From Streptomyces diastatochromogenes (GTDB lineage: Bacteria > Actinomycetota > Actinomycetes > Streptomycetales > Streptomycetaceae), in assembly GCF_002242805.1 (NCBI RefSeq), contig NZ_MCGQ01000044.1, positions 1 to 64,000 on the forward strand: a stretch of DNA of 64,000 bases, written 5' to 3'. A program made the translations under genes and the position numbers. Below the pieces are notes generated by a model. It was not told the origin of the DNA, made no database searches, and saw only the letters and a list, made by a program, of their open reading frames with translations. How positions within the stretch are numbered: position 1 is the first letter of the stretch; every line of letters begins with the position of its first letter. Positions 1 to 7,058 of the stretch are shown piece by piece.

Positions 1-19
1 GCGTGTTCAGCAGGTCCAT
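1..19 (-). CDS. bioB: Biotin synthase BioB, N-terminal six codons only
   Basis: Read on the minus strand, positions 19 to 2 give ATG and then the residues MDLLNT, which is how I remember Streptomyces BioB beginning. The position fits: bioF starts divergently 148 bases away, an arrangement expected for biotin genes. BioB is the radical-SAM enzyme that inserts sulfur into dethiobiotin. Only six codons lie in the window, so the iron-sulfur cysteines cannot be checked. The call rests on a short N-terminal match plus context and could be wrong if another gene happens to start this way. Confidence 0.62.
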
Positions 20-87
20 GAGGTCCGATCCTGTCCTACGGGACCGCTCCGGGCCAAGGAGACTTTGCACAACGAAGGCCGATCACC

Positions 88-105
88 GTGTGGGTATTGC
101 CACAC
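88..105. promoter_or_regulatory. Inverted repeat between divergent bioB and bioF, candidate operator
   Basis: GTGTGG and CCACAC form a perfect 6-bp inverted repeat around a 6-base spacer (GTATTG), near the middle of the only non-coding stretch between the two biotin genes. A shared operator would let one regulator control both directions. I do not recognise the motif as a known BirA or BioQ site, so the regulator is unknown. Confidence 0.35.
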
Positions 106-166
106 CCTGGGTGACCGGTCGTGCCGCTAGGGTCTGTCCGCTACCTACAAAAGCCCCGGAGGACCC

Positions 167-1294
167 ATGGCGTTCGGCTGGATCGACGAGCAGGCCGAGG
201 CGCGCCGCCGCGCCGGACTCGTACGGACCCTGCGCCCGCGCCCCGCCGACTCGCCGCTGCTGGACCTGGCGAGCAACGACTATCTGGGCCTCGCTCACCA
301 CCCCGAGGTCATTGAGGGTGCGGCCGGGGCCGCCCGTACCTGGGGCGGCGGCGCCACCGGCTCCCGGCTGGTCACCGGCACCACCGAGCTGCACACGGAG
401 CTGGAGCGCGAACTGGCGGACTTCTGCGGCTTCGAGGCGGCTCTGGTCTTTTCGTCCGGTTATGCCGCGAACCTCGCCGCGGTCACCGCGCTCGGCCCGC
501 ACGGCTCGCTGATCGTGTCCGACGCGGGCAACCACGCCTCGCTCATCGACGGCTGCCGGCTCGCCCGGGGCACCACGCAGGTGGTCGGGCACGCCGACCC
601 GGAGGCCGTGGACAAGGCGCTCGGCACGCACGGGGGAGAGGCGATCGTCGTCTCCGACACCGTGTTCTCCGTCGACGGTGACGCGGCGCCGCTGGCCGCG
701 CTGGCCGAGGCGTGCCGGGCGCACGGCGCGGGGCTGGTCGTCGACGACGCCCACGGTCTCGGCGTGTTGGGCGACGGCGGCCGGGGCGCCCCGCACGCGG
801 CCGGCCTCGCGGGCGCCGCGGACGTGGTCGTCACGGCCACGCTGTCCAAGTCGCTGGGCAGCCAGGGCGGGGTGGTGCTGGGTCCGGCCCGGGTGATCGC
901 CCACCTGGTCAACGCGGCCCGGACGTTCATCTTCGACACGGGTCTGGCCCCCGCGGCCGCGGGCGCGGCGCTGGCGGCGCTGCGGCTGCTGCGGCGCGAA
1001 CCGGCGCGGGCGGAACGGGCCCGCGAGGTCGCCGCCGAACTGCACGCACGCCTGACCGCCGCGGGTCTGGAAGCGGTACGTCCGGACGCCGCGGTGGTCT
1101 CGGTGCGGGCTCCGTCCCCGGAGCAGGCCGTGCGCTGGGCGGCCGACTGCCGAACGGCAGGCCTGGCCGTGGGCTGCTTCCGTCCTCCTTCCGTGCCCGA
1201 CGGCATCTCACGGCTGAGGCTGACCGCCCGCGCGGACCTCTCCGGGGCCGAGATCGAACGCGCTGTACGTGTGATCGGCGAGACGCGACCATGA
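167..1294 (+). CDS. bioF: 8-amino-7-oxononanoate synthase
   Basis: Catalyses the PLP-dependent condensation of pimeloyl-ACP (or CoA) with L-alanine, the first step of biotin ring assembly in the cytoplasm. The 375-residue protein has the family's usual length and fold order: LDLASNDYLG near residues 33-41, the GGGATGSR loop near 60-67, VVDDAHGLG near 191-199 with the PLP-contacting Asp, and TLSKSLGSQGG with the Schiff-base Lys at about residue 228. A GGAGGA ribosome site at 159-164 fixes the ATG at 167. It diverges from the bioB start at position 19. No bioA or bioD is visible here; they may lie beyond bioB outside the window. Confidence 0.95.
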   Translation: MAFGWIDEQAEARRRAGLVRTLRPRPADSPLLDLASNDYLGLAHHPEVIEGAAGAARTWGGGATGSRLVTGTTELHTELERELADFCGFEAALVFSSGYAANLAAVTALGPHGSLIVSDAGNHASLIDGCRLARGTTQVVGHADPEAVDKALGTHGGEAIVVSDTVFSVDGDAAPLAALAEACRAHGAGLVVDDAHGLGVLGDGGRGAPHAAGLAGAADVVVTATLSKSLGSQGGVVLGPARVIAHLVNAARTFIFDTGLAPAAAGAALAALRLLRREPARAERAREVAAELHARLTAAGLEAVRPDAAVVSVRAPSPEQAVRWAADCRTAGLAVGCFRPPSVPDGISRLRLTARADLSGAEIERAVRVIGETRP

Positions 1295-1384
1295 GTCGGC
1301 GTGACACGGCCGGGCATCGCGCGAAAGTGATCGGATCTGATCAGTAGGGATCGGTCGGGTCGATCGGGTCGGGTCCGAACGGGA

Positions 1385-1609
1385 TCATCGGAGCGCGGTC
1401 ACGAAGCCCGCCCAGCTCCCGGGGGAGAAGAGCAGCGCGGGTCCGGCCGGCTTCTTGGAGTCGCGCACGGCGAGCAGCCCGGCCCAGGGGCCGGAGTGCG
1501 GCCGGGCCGTCTCCACGCAGTTGTTGGCTCCCGTGCTGTAGCTGCTGCGCAGCCAGCGCACGTCGTGCAGATCGGTACTGGCAGGGACGTTCCGAGGCAG
1601 TGCTGGCAT
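1385..1609 (-). CDS. DUF397 domain protein
   Basis: This 74-residue protein is a single DUF397 domain: WLRSSYSTGANNCVE near the N-terminus, VRDSK in the middle and a terminal WAGFVTAL segment. DUF397 proteins are typically encoded beside XRE regulators with a large C-terminal domain in Streptomyces and are linked there to developmental or antibiotic control; the biochemical role is not established. Its RBS (AAGGAGGCACC) overlaps the stop of the upstream XRE gene, leaving a 9-base gap, so the two are almost certainly co-transcribed and translationally coupled. It may act as an antagonist or ligand of the XRE protein, which is inference. Confidence 0.9.
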   Translation of the reverse strand: MPALPRNVPASTDLHDVRWLRSSYSTGANNCVETARPHSGPWAGLLAVRDSKKPAGPALLFSPGSWAGFVTALR

Positions 1610-1618
1610 GGTGCCTCC

Positions 1619-2479
1619 TTACGCGCCGTCGCCTATCCCGGCGATGTAATCCAACGAGTCCTCGGGTGAAAGGGCGTGGATCTGAAGGGTGTTGAAGGCC
1701 TCCAGGTAGGCCTTGAGGTCTTCTTTCCGTTCCAGGTAGAGGCTACTCGTCAACTGGTCGAGAACAACCACATCCAGATCAGAAGTGCTCTGAAATGAGA
1801 AAATAACGAAAGGTCCGGTGAGGCCGACATGCGCACCGGCGGCGAACGGGAGCACCTGGAGGCGCACTTGGGGCAGGCGGGCGCACTCGACCAGCCGGGC
1901 CAGCTGCCGCGCCATCACCTCAGGGCCGCCGATCTCGCGCCGCAGCACCGCCTCGTCCAGTACGGCGCTCAGCTCCAGCGGCGGATCGGCGCGCAGCACG
2001 TCCTGCCTGGCCAGCCGCACCTCCACCAGCGCGTCCAGCCGCTCCTCGTCCACCCCGTCCAGGGCCGCCCGGGTGACCGCGCGGGCGTATTCGGGCGTCT
2101 GCAGAAGACCGGGAACCACCGTGGTCTCCAGGGTGCGCATCCCGGTCGCCTGTGACTCCAGGCTGATGAAATCGCGATAGGTGGGCGGCAGGATGCCACG
2201 GTAGGCGTGCCACCAGCGACTGCGGCCGCCCGCCTCTTCCGACCCTGCCAACATCAGCAGCAACTCACGCAGTTGGCCGTCACGTTCCCCGTAGGCGTCG
2301 AGGAGTAACCGCACATCGGCCGGTTTCACCCCGCTGGCGCCGGTCTCGATGCGGCTCACCTTCGACTGGTGCCAGCCCACGAGACGGGCCGCCTCACCGC
2401 TGGTGAGCCCCGCCCCGGTGCGCAGTGCACGCAGTTCGGCGCCCAGTTTGCGGCGCCGTACCGCGGGACCGTTCTGCAT
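1619..2479 (-). CDS. XRE-family regulator with DUF5753 domain
   Basis: Helix-turn-helix DNA-binding protein of 286 residues. The HTH lies at about residues 12-65 (LGAELRALRTGAGLTSGEAA, then WHQSKVSRIETG). The remaining ~200 residues have the features of a DUF5753 domain, including the FISLESQATGMRTLE and VPGLLQTPEYARAV segments that typify it. These proteins, relatives of WhiJ/AbaA-type regulators, usually repress their own region and are released through DUF397 partners; that is family knowledge. An AGGAGTAACCC ribosome site supports the ATG. It heads a two-gene operon with DUF397 and diverges from an RsbW-like ATPase gene, giving the classic trio. Confidence 0.93.
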   Translation of the reverse strand: MQNGPAVRRRKLGAELRALRTGAGLTSGEAARLVGWHQSKVSRIETGASGVKPADVRLLLDAYGERDGQLRELLLMLAGSEEAGGRSRWWHAYRGILPPTYRDFISLESQATGMRTLETTVVPGLLQTPEYARAVTRAALDGVDEERLDALVEVRLARQDVLRADPPLELSAVLDEAVLRREIGGPEVMARQLARLVECARLPQVRLQVLPFAAGAHVGLTGPFVIFSFQSTSDLDVVVLDQLTSSLYLERKEDLKAYLEAFNTLQIHALSPEDSLDYIAGIGDGA

Positions 2480-2543
2480 GGGTTACTCCTTACTCCAACC
2501 GGGCCGCCCAAATACGGTCTCGCGTCGTAGAGTTCACCGCTTT

Positions 2544-2579
2544 GAGCGACAGATATATGCATATCTTGGTGGATCGCTC
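2544..2579. promoter_or_regulatory. Composite AT-rich palindrome, candidate operator of the XRE/DUF397/ATPase trio
   Basis: The inner arms AGATAT (2551-2556) and ATATCT (2561-2566) flank ATGC, and the outer arms GAGCGA (2544-2549) and TCGCTC (2574-2579) are also exact inverse complements. The nested two-level symmetry and the marked AT-richness stand out in this GC-rich DNA. It sits 65 bases before the XRE start and 113 before the ATPase start, well placed for the XRE protein to control both directions. The binding protein is inferred. Confidence 0.5.
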
Positions 2580-2691
2580 CCCTGACCGGCCCGGTGATGG
2601 CAGTCTGGCGAACAAGCACCAGTCCGGGACCGTACTCGAACCATCCGCTCCTCGTCGGACTCCGGTCCCGTGGGAAAGGGACGACGTCGCC

Positions 2692-3144
2692 ATGGCAGAC
2701 CATCTGGAAGCATCCGTCACTCTGCCGAGCGATCCCGCCTCGGTCTCCGCGGCCCGCTCCTACGTGGTAGGCACCCTCGCGGAATGGGGCCTGCCGTCGG
2801 ACACCGAAGTGGCCGACACCGTGCGGCTCATCGTCTCCGAGCTGGCCACCAACGCCGTACAGCACACCTTCGGCCAGTCACCCACCTTCACGGTCGACAT
2901 CGCGCTGGACCGTGACGAACACCTGCGCATCGGCGTCACGGACAGTCATCCGCGCTTTCCGAAGAGACTGCCCGCCGCCGTCCAGCAGGACAACGGGCGC
3001 GGCATGGTCATCATCCGCTGGCTCACCGCCGAGTGCGGCGGCAGACTCCGCGTGCGCCCCACCCGCGAGGGCGGCAAGACGGTCTCCATCGAACTCCCCT
3101 GGACCATCCCGGCCGAGCCGGTCACGGCCGGCCAGGAGCCCTGA
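2692..3144 (+). CDS. RsbW-like serine kinase-type ATPase (HATPase_c_2)
   Basis: 150-residue single-domain GHKL ATPase of the anti-sigma/regulatory type. The N-box is VSELATNAVQHT (about residues 52-63), followed by a GVTDSHP segment (G1-like) and NGRGMVIIRWL (G2). Such proteins bind ATP and act as anti-sigma factors or small phospho-regulators; in Streptomyces they recur beside XRE/DUF397 pairs. The ATG at 2692 was chosen over an upstream in-frame start because it gives the family length and has a GGGAAAGGGA region 10-16 bases upstream. It diverges from the XRE gene across a 212-base regulatory stretch carrying the composite palindrome. Confidence 0.9.
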   Translation: MADHLEASVTLPSDPASVSAARSYVVGTLAEWGLPSDTEVADTVRLIVSELATNAVQHTFGQSPTFTVDIALDRDEHLRIGVTDSHPRFPKRLPAAVQQDNGRGMVIIRWLTAECGGRLRVRPTREGGKTVSIELPWTIPAEPVTAGQEP

Positions 3145-3154
3145 AACGCAGAAG

Positions 3155-3178
3155 CGCCCCTGGGCCCAGCATGGGGCG
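3155..3178 (+). terminator. Hairpin terminator after the ATPase gene
   Basis: CGCCCC (3155-3160) pairs with GGGGCG (3173-3178); the 12-base loop itself contains the palindrome TGGGCCCA. It starts 10 bases after the stop codon and has no U-tract, as is usual in Streptomyces. Confidence 0.55.
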
Positions 3179-3330
3179 TGCAGCCCGACCAGGCCGACGT
3201 GACCACCGCCTTCGGCCCGCCGTCAGTGTTGTTCGGCGGCACCAATCCGCTCTACGGAAAGACGCTCGGTCACCTGACCGAGGACCCCGCGCAGCCGACG
3301 GCCGTCGACCCCACTCGGTCGGGGGACGGT

Positions 3331-4269
3331 TCACACGGACGGTCGCTGACGTACCGGCGTCTGCCGGGCGCGGCCGAACGCCCCGTGCAGCAGGGCCCGG
3401 AACGCCTCCGCCGCCGGAGTGGCCTCCTCGGCGCGGAAGGCGACCGAGATCGTACGGCGCAGCCGTCCCGCCTCCAGCGGCCGCACCCCGACCGGAGTGA
3501 CCGCGGTCCGCGCCACCATCTCCGGTACGACGGCCACCCCGAGCCCGGCGCTGACCAGCGCGCACACCACGGCGTACCCGGGGGTCGGCACCAGCAGCGC
3601 GGGAGTGGCGCCCGCCTCGGCGAGCAGGGCCTCCACCTCCCGGCGGGCCGGATGGTGCGGGGCCATGCTGATCAGCGGCTGCCCCGCAAGTTGCTCCAGC
3701 GGCAGCCGGGACGAGGCACTGCTCAGCGCGTGCCCCGGAGCCGTCACCAGCACCAGCTCCTCCACCAGGACCGGCTCCAGAGAGACCGAGGCCGGCACCG
3801 GAGCGGCCTCGCCCGGGTGGTAGGCGTGGGTCAGTGCCAGATCCACCTCACCGGCCGCCACCGCCGCGACCCCGGCCGGCGGGTCGTAGTCGGCGACCGA
3901 CAGCTCGACATCCGGGTGTGCCCGGCGGAACGCGCTCAGCGCGGGTGGCAGCAGATGGACGCCCGCGGTCGGGAAGGTGCCGAGCCGCAGCACCCCGCCC
4001 GACAGTCCGGTCAGCCGGGCCAGTTCGTGCCGGGCCTGTTCCAGCTCGTCCAGCACCCGCCGGGCCCGCGCCACCAGCACCTCGCCCGCCTCGGTCAGCC
4101 GGGCCCCGCGGTGATGCCGTACCAGCAGCGCCGTGCCCGCCTCCCGCTCCAGCTTCGCCAGCTGCTGGGAGAGGGCGGGCGGTGTGTAGCCGAGCCGGTC
4201 GGCGGCCCGTGTGATGGAGCCCGCCTCCGCCACGGCGACCAGAGCGGCCAGCCGCGTGGGGTCGTACAT
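3331..4269 (-). CDS. LysR-family transcriptional regulator
   Basis: 312 residues with the standard LysR layout: an N-terminal winged HTH at residues 1-60 (FAVAEAGSIT-like ALVAVAEAGSITRAADRLG, then PPALSQQLAKLE), a linker helix, and a periplasmic-binding-type effector domain. It diverges from a LysE/RhtB exporter gene with only 83 bases between starts, so it most likely controls that exporter in response to an amino acid or related metabolite. The effector cannot be read from the sequence. A 6-bp inverted repeat in the shared promoter is the probable binding site. The start codon is the only one compatible with a complete HTH. Confidence 0.93.
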   Translation of the reverse strand: MYDPTRLAALVAVAEAGSITRAADRLGYTPPALSQQLAKLEREAGTALLVRHHRGARLTEAGEVLVARARRVLDELEQARHELARLTGLSGGVLRLGTFPTAGVHLLPPALSAFRRAHPDVELSVADYDPPAGVAAVAAGEVDLALTHAYHPGEAAPVPASVSLEPVLVEELVLVTAPGHALSSASSRLPLEQLAGQPLISMAPHHPARREVEALLAEAGATPALLVPTPGYAVVCALVSAGLGVAVVPEMVARTAVTPVGVRPLEAGRLRRTISVAFRAEEATPAAEAFRALLHGAFGRARQTPVRQRPSV

Positions 4270-4282
4270 GGGACCAGCCTAA

Positions 4283-4298
4283 AGCATTGCTTAATGCT
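4283..4298. promoter_or_regulatory. Probable LysR operator between lysR-type gene and exporter
   Basis: AGCATT (4283-4288) and AATGCT (4293-4298) are exact inverse complements around GCTT. The site lies in the 83-base divergent promoter and contains an ATT-N4-AAT core like LysR-type boxes. Confidence 0.5.
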
Positions 4299-4352
4299 GG
4301 CCATTCTCATTCGAAATACCTGCTGAAGGCCGCACCCGTGCACTCTGGCCGT

Positions 4353-4970
4353 ATGGACGGACAGCTCATCGCCTTCACCGGGATCGCCGCCGGACTCGTC
4401 GCCATGCCGGGCGCCGACTTCACGGTGGTCGTACGCAACGCCCTGGTCTCCCGCCGCGCCGGCGCGGTCTGCGGGCTCGGCATCGCGGGCGGCCTCCTCG
4501 TGCACACCACGCTGGCGGTGGCCGGAGTCGCGGCCGTGCTGGTCGCCGTACCCGCGCTCTTCCGCGCGCTGCAGCTGCTGGGCGGCGTCTATGTGCTGCA
4601 GCTCGGTGTGCGGACCCTGTGGTCGCTGCGCCGGCCGGCCGCCGCCCCCGCCGAGGAGGCGCCGTCGGCCGCGCACCCGCTGCGGCAGGGCTTCGTCACC
4701 AACGTCCTCAACCCGAAGGCCTCGCTGACCTTCCTCAGCCTGCTGCCCCAGTTCGTGCCGTCCGGCGGCTCCGCCCTGCCCAGGACGCTGCTGCTCGCGC
4801 TGATCGTCTGCACACTGGCGCTGGCGTGGTTCCAGGTGGTGGCCCTGCTGGTGGACCGGCTCGGCAGGTGGCTGCGCCGGCCCCGGGCCGCCCGCATGCT
4901 GCAGGCGGGCACCGGGACGGCGCTCACGGCCCTGGGAGCGGCCCTGCTGCTGGAGCCGCTCCTGGCCTGA
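4353..4970 (+). CDS. LysE/RhtB-family amino acid exporter
   Basis: Small membrane transporter of 205 residues that exports an amino acid or derivative by proton exchange. The sequence opens with a first membrane helix and the family signature MPGADFTVVVRNAL (residues ~15-28), continues through a GLGIAGGLLVHT segment, and has the conserved GFVTNVLNPKASLTFLSLLPQF region; about six membrane spans are visible. The ATG at 4353 was preferred over 4287 because the earlier start lies inside the candidate operator and would add a polar leader before the first helix. No strong ribosome site is seen. It diverges from the LysR gene that probably regulates it. Confidence 0.88.
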   Translation: MDGQLIAFTGIAAGLVAMPGADFTVVVRNALVSRRAGAVCGLGIAGGLLVHTTLAVAGVAAVLVAVPALFRALQLLGGVYVLQLGVRTLWSLRRPAAAPAEEAPSAAHPLRQGFVTNVLNPKASLTFLSLLPQFVPSGGSALPRTLLLALIVCTLALAWFQVVALLVDRLGRWLRRPRAARMLQAGTGTALTALGAALLLEPLLA

Positions 4971-4972
4971 CC

Positions 4973-4990
4973 CCGGGTCAGCTGACCCGG
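4973..4990. terminator. Perfect 18-bp palindrome spanning the convergent gene ends
   Basis: CCGGGTCAGCTGACCCGG is a perfect palindrome. It starts just after the exporter stop codon and runs into the last codons of the convergent NlpC/P60 gene, so it can form a hairpin in both transcripts and probably serves as a compact bidirectional terminator. Confidence 0.5.
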
Positions 4991-5451
4991 CCGTACCAGA
5001 CGCTCTTGCTCCAGATCTTCTCCAGCCGGACCACGGACCCCGTCTTCGGGGCGTGCCAGATCTTGCCCTTCCCGGCGTAGATGCCGACGTGGTAGACGCT
5101 CGAACCCGAGTGGAAGAACACCAGGTCTCCGGCCTTGCGACTCTTGGCCGAGATGTGGTGCGTCTTGTTGTACTGCTGGGCGGCCGTACGGGGCAGCTTC
5201 TTGCCCGCCTTCTTGAACGAGTACTGCGTCAGCCCCGAGCAGTCGAACCGGCGCGGTCCGGTCGCCCCGTACTGGTACGGGGAGCCCTTCTTGGAGGCCG
5301 CGATCTGCAGTGCTTTCGTCGCCGTGCCGGCGGCCGAGGCATCGGTGGCGAGGCCCGGGACCACGATCGAGCCGCCCACGGCGGCGAGGGTGAGGGCCGA
5401 GGCCGTACCGGCCCTGGCCATGAGCGACGGGACACGATTGAGCGCAGTCAT
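4978..5451 (-). CDS. Secreted NlpC/P60 (C40) cell-wall hydrolase
   Basis: 157-residue secreted peptidase that probably cleaves D-Glu/meso-DAP-type bonds in peptidoglycan stem peptides. After a signal peptide (residues 1-40, ending near the ASA of ATDASA) there is one NlpC/P60 domain. The catalytic Cys lies in FDCSGLTQYSF, the His in YHVGIYAGKG, and the polar third residue is the His of IWHAPKTG. An RBS (GAAGGG) supports the ATG at 5451. The longer start at 5529 would fall inside the upstream riboswitch and is rejected. Placement behind a c-di-AMP riboswitch matches known Streptomyces wall-hydrolase genes that are switched off or on with germination and growth. Confidence 0.92.
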   Translation of the reverse strand: MTALNRVPSLMARAGTASALTLAAVGGSIVVPGLATDASAAGTATKALQIAASKKGSPYQYGATGPRRFDCSGLTQYSFKKAGKKLPRTAAQQYNKTHHISAKSRKAGDLVFFHSGSSVYHVGIYAGKGKIWHAPKTGSVVRLEKIWSKSVWYGRVS

Positions 5452-5467
5452 GCGCAACCCTTCGTCA

Positions 5468-5640
5468 GCCGCCTGTGAAGGATGACCTGTCGGATTCGGG
5501 CTGGCGAAGTTGCCCGGCCGCGTTGCCACGGCTTCACCCCAAGGGCTGCTCGGCCCGACCGTCCGTCAGTGCGACGAACGTCCGTTCCGGCGACCCGTCT
5601 TGCCTGGGTCCTCCACTCCTGCCGATCCACTCCGTCGACC
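5468..5640 (-). promoter_or_regulatory. c-di-AMP (ydaO/yuaA-type) riboswitch
   Basis: Read 5' to 3' on the minus strand, the leader contains the class landmarks in order: GGAGGACCCAGG (about 5600-5611), CCTTGGGGTGAAGCC (about 5531-5545), the segment GCCCGAATCCGACAGGTCAT (about 5483-5502) and AGGCGG (about 5470-5475). These match the ydaO consensus elements GGACCC, GGGUGAA, CCGAAYCCGNCAG and the closing AGGCG as I recall them. It ends roughly 20 bases before the start codon of a secreted NlpC/P60 hydrolase, the gene class this riboswitch controls in Streptomyces. The boundaries are approximate; an RF00379 covariance search would settle them. Confidence 0.85.
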
Positions 5641-5961
5641 GGTCATCCGGGGCGGCGGCAGGACTCGGCGTCCGCCCGGATCGCCCCGCCGCGGTGGCGG
5701 GGGCTTGTCGTCAGACAGGGATCTTCCTTCACAGAAGTCGGAAAATCCCAATGGAACCGGGGGTTTGTGGCGTTACTCACCACTCGCCCGTTCGGGTGGA
5801 CAGTGCTGTGTTCGAGTCACCGTCAGATCCCGCACGTAGCCCCGGACCTGGGACGAAGCGCTTTCCCGCTGACCTTGAACCGGCGTACTGCGCAAGCGGA
5901 AAGACCCCGAAAAATCTCTGAAGATACGCCGGCCGGGGGTACGTCGTTCGGGCCGTTTGGA
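5641..5961. other. Gene-free stretch upstream of the riboswitch
   Basis: About 320 bases separate the riboswitch 5' end from the terminator of the clpP-like operon. I see no ORF with coding character and no tRNA. It should hold the promoter of the riboswitch transcript on the minus strand, but no convincing -35/-10 pair stands out. AT content rises around 5735-5760 and 5900-5925. Confidence 0.5.
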
Positions 5962-6009
5962 GTCCGGCCCCGACGGGTCCGTCGACACGCGGGTCCCGTC
6001 GGGCCGGAC
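5962..6009 (-). terminator. Strong hairpin terminator of the clpP-like operon
   Basis: GTCCGGCCCCGACGGG (5962-5977) pairs with CCCGTCGGGCCGGAC (5995-6009) with a single bulged base, around a 17-base loop. It lies 12 bases beyond the stop of the 102-residue protein gene on the minus strand. Confidence 0.7.
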
Positions 6010-6020
6010 GAGCGTCCGGA

Positions 6021-6329
6021 TCAGCCCACGCAGTCCGGCGGGAGCACGACGCGAGCGGTACGGCGCTCGCCGTCGAGCACCCTCAAGGCCCGTGCCAGCG
6101 TGTCCCCATGCAGCTCCGTCTCGCCGCGCTGGTGCATGAGGGTCAGCGCGTCGCGCAGCTCGGACGCCTTGCGCACCAGGGCCTGCGCCGCGCGCAGCCC
6201 GCGGTAGGTGTCCCCGGACTGCGCCGGGTTGATCCGGCCCAGCAGGTCGACCGCCTCCAGGTAACGGTCGATCAACTCGCCCTCGGCACGCGTCAGCGCG
6301 GGCAGCGGCGGAAGCTCCGGTGGCAGCAT
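6021..6329 (-). CDS. Uncharacterised 102-residue helical protein coupled to the ClpP paralogue
   Basis: I do not recognise a named domain. The protein starts MLPPELPPLPALTRAEGEL and is otherwise rich in alternating charged and aliphatic residues that suggest three or four amphipathic helices, ending in ARVVLPPDCVG. Its ATG lies 9 bases after the ClpP-like stop codon with a GGGGTGAG ribosome site inside the clpP 3' end, so translation is probably coupled. It could be an adaptor or partner for the inactive ClpP-like subunit; this is inferred only from the operon. A longer frame running back through the clpP region is a shadow. Confidence 0.75.
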   Translation of the reverse strand: MLPPELPPLPALTRAEGELIDRYLEAVDLLGRINPAQSGDTYRGLRAAQALVRKASELRDALTLMHQRGETELHGDTLARALRVLDGERRTARVVLPPDCVG

Positions 6330-6337
6330 CGGGCGGC

Positions 6338-6979
6338 TCACCCCGCGTCCCGTGCGCCGGGGGTGTCCCTGCGGCTCGGGACGATGCCGTCCACCAGGCC
6401 GTACGCCAGTGCGCCCGGCGCGTCCAGCACCAGGTCCCGCTCCAGGTCCTGCTGGACCTGCTCCGCGGTGCGCCCGGTGTGCCGTACGAGCATCCCCTCC
6501 ATCAGGGTGCGCATCCGGGCCAGCTCCTCCGCCTGGATGACGAGGTCGCTCGGCTGACCCTGGGCCGGCTCGGGCAGCGCGGGCTGTTCCAGCACCACGC
6601 GCGCGCCCGGCAGCGTGAACCGCTTCCCCGGTGTCCCGGCCGCGAGCAGCACCGCGGCGGCCGCGGCGGCCTGGCCCAGGCAGTAGGTCTCCACGTCGCA
6701 ACTGACGTACTGCATCGTGTCGTAGACCGCGGTCATGGCGGTGAACGAGCCGCCCGGGCAGTTGAGGTACAGCGTGATGTCCCGGTCCGGCGCCGCGTGT
6801 TCGAGCTGCATGAACTGCGTGACCAGGTCCGTCGCCGCCGTGTCGTCGAGCGGTGTCCCGAGGAAGACGACCCGGCTCTCGAACAGCTTCGAGTAGGGAT
6901 CCAGCGTGCGGTGGCCCGTGCCGGTGCGCTCGGTGAACTCGGGCAGGACGTGACGGGCGGTCGGTCGGCTCATGGGCAT
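6338..6979 (-). CDS. ClpP-family protein lacking catalytic Ser and His (ClpR-like pseudoprotease)
   Basis: 213 residues, full ClpP length and fold: NCPGGSFTA (about 73-81), the GQAA turn at 102-105, [10 protein letters not shown] (124-133), [11 protein letters not shown] (140-150) and AYGLVDGIV at the end. In active ClpP the GQAA turn is followed by the nucleophile Ser (GQAASMGA); here it reads [11 protein letters not shown], with Ala at 106. The catalytic His of the VMIHQP motif is Glu at 131. The Asp of ERD (182) is kept. Both changes were read directly from the codons (GCG, GAA). So the protein should assemble but not cleave, as ClpR does in cyanobacteria. GGAGGGG precedes two possible ATGs (6979, 6973). 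It is followed by a coupled 102-residue protein. Confidence 0.9.
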   Translation of the reverse strand: MPMSRPTARHVLPEFTERTGTGHRTLDPYSKLFESRVVFLGTPLDDTAATDLVTQFMQLEHAAPDRDITLYLNCPGGSFTAMTAVYDTMQYVSCDVETYCLGQAAAAAAVLLAAGTPGKRFTLPGARVVLEQPALPEPAQGQPSDLVIQAEELARMRTLMEGMLVRHTGRTAEQVQQDLERDLVLDAPGALAYGLVDGIVPSRRDTPGARDAG

Positions 6980-7046
6980 ACCCCTCCTCGCGACGGGACA
7001 CCGGCGGCCCCGCTTCTGTAAAAAATGTACAGGACGTACGTGACGT

Positions 7047-7052
7047 TATGAT
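7047..7052 (+). promoter_or_regulatory. Candidate -10 element giving a leaderless antitoxin transcript
   Basis: TATGAT lies 7 bases before the ATG at 7059, so transcription would begin at or next to the start codon; no Shine-Dalgarno is present. Upstream, TGTACA and ACGTACGT are short palindromes that could serve as autoregulatory Phd boxes. Confidence 0.45.
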
Positions 7053-7058
7053 GGGGAC

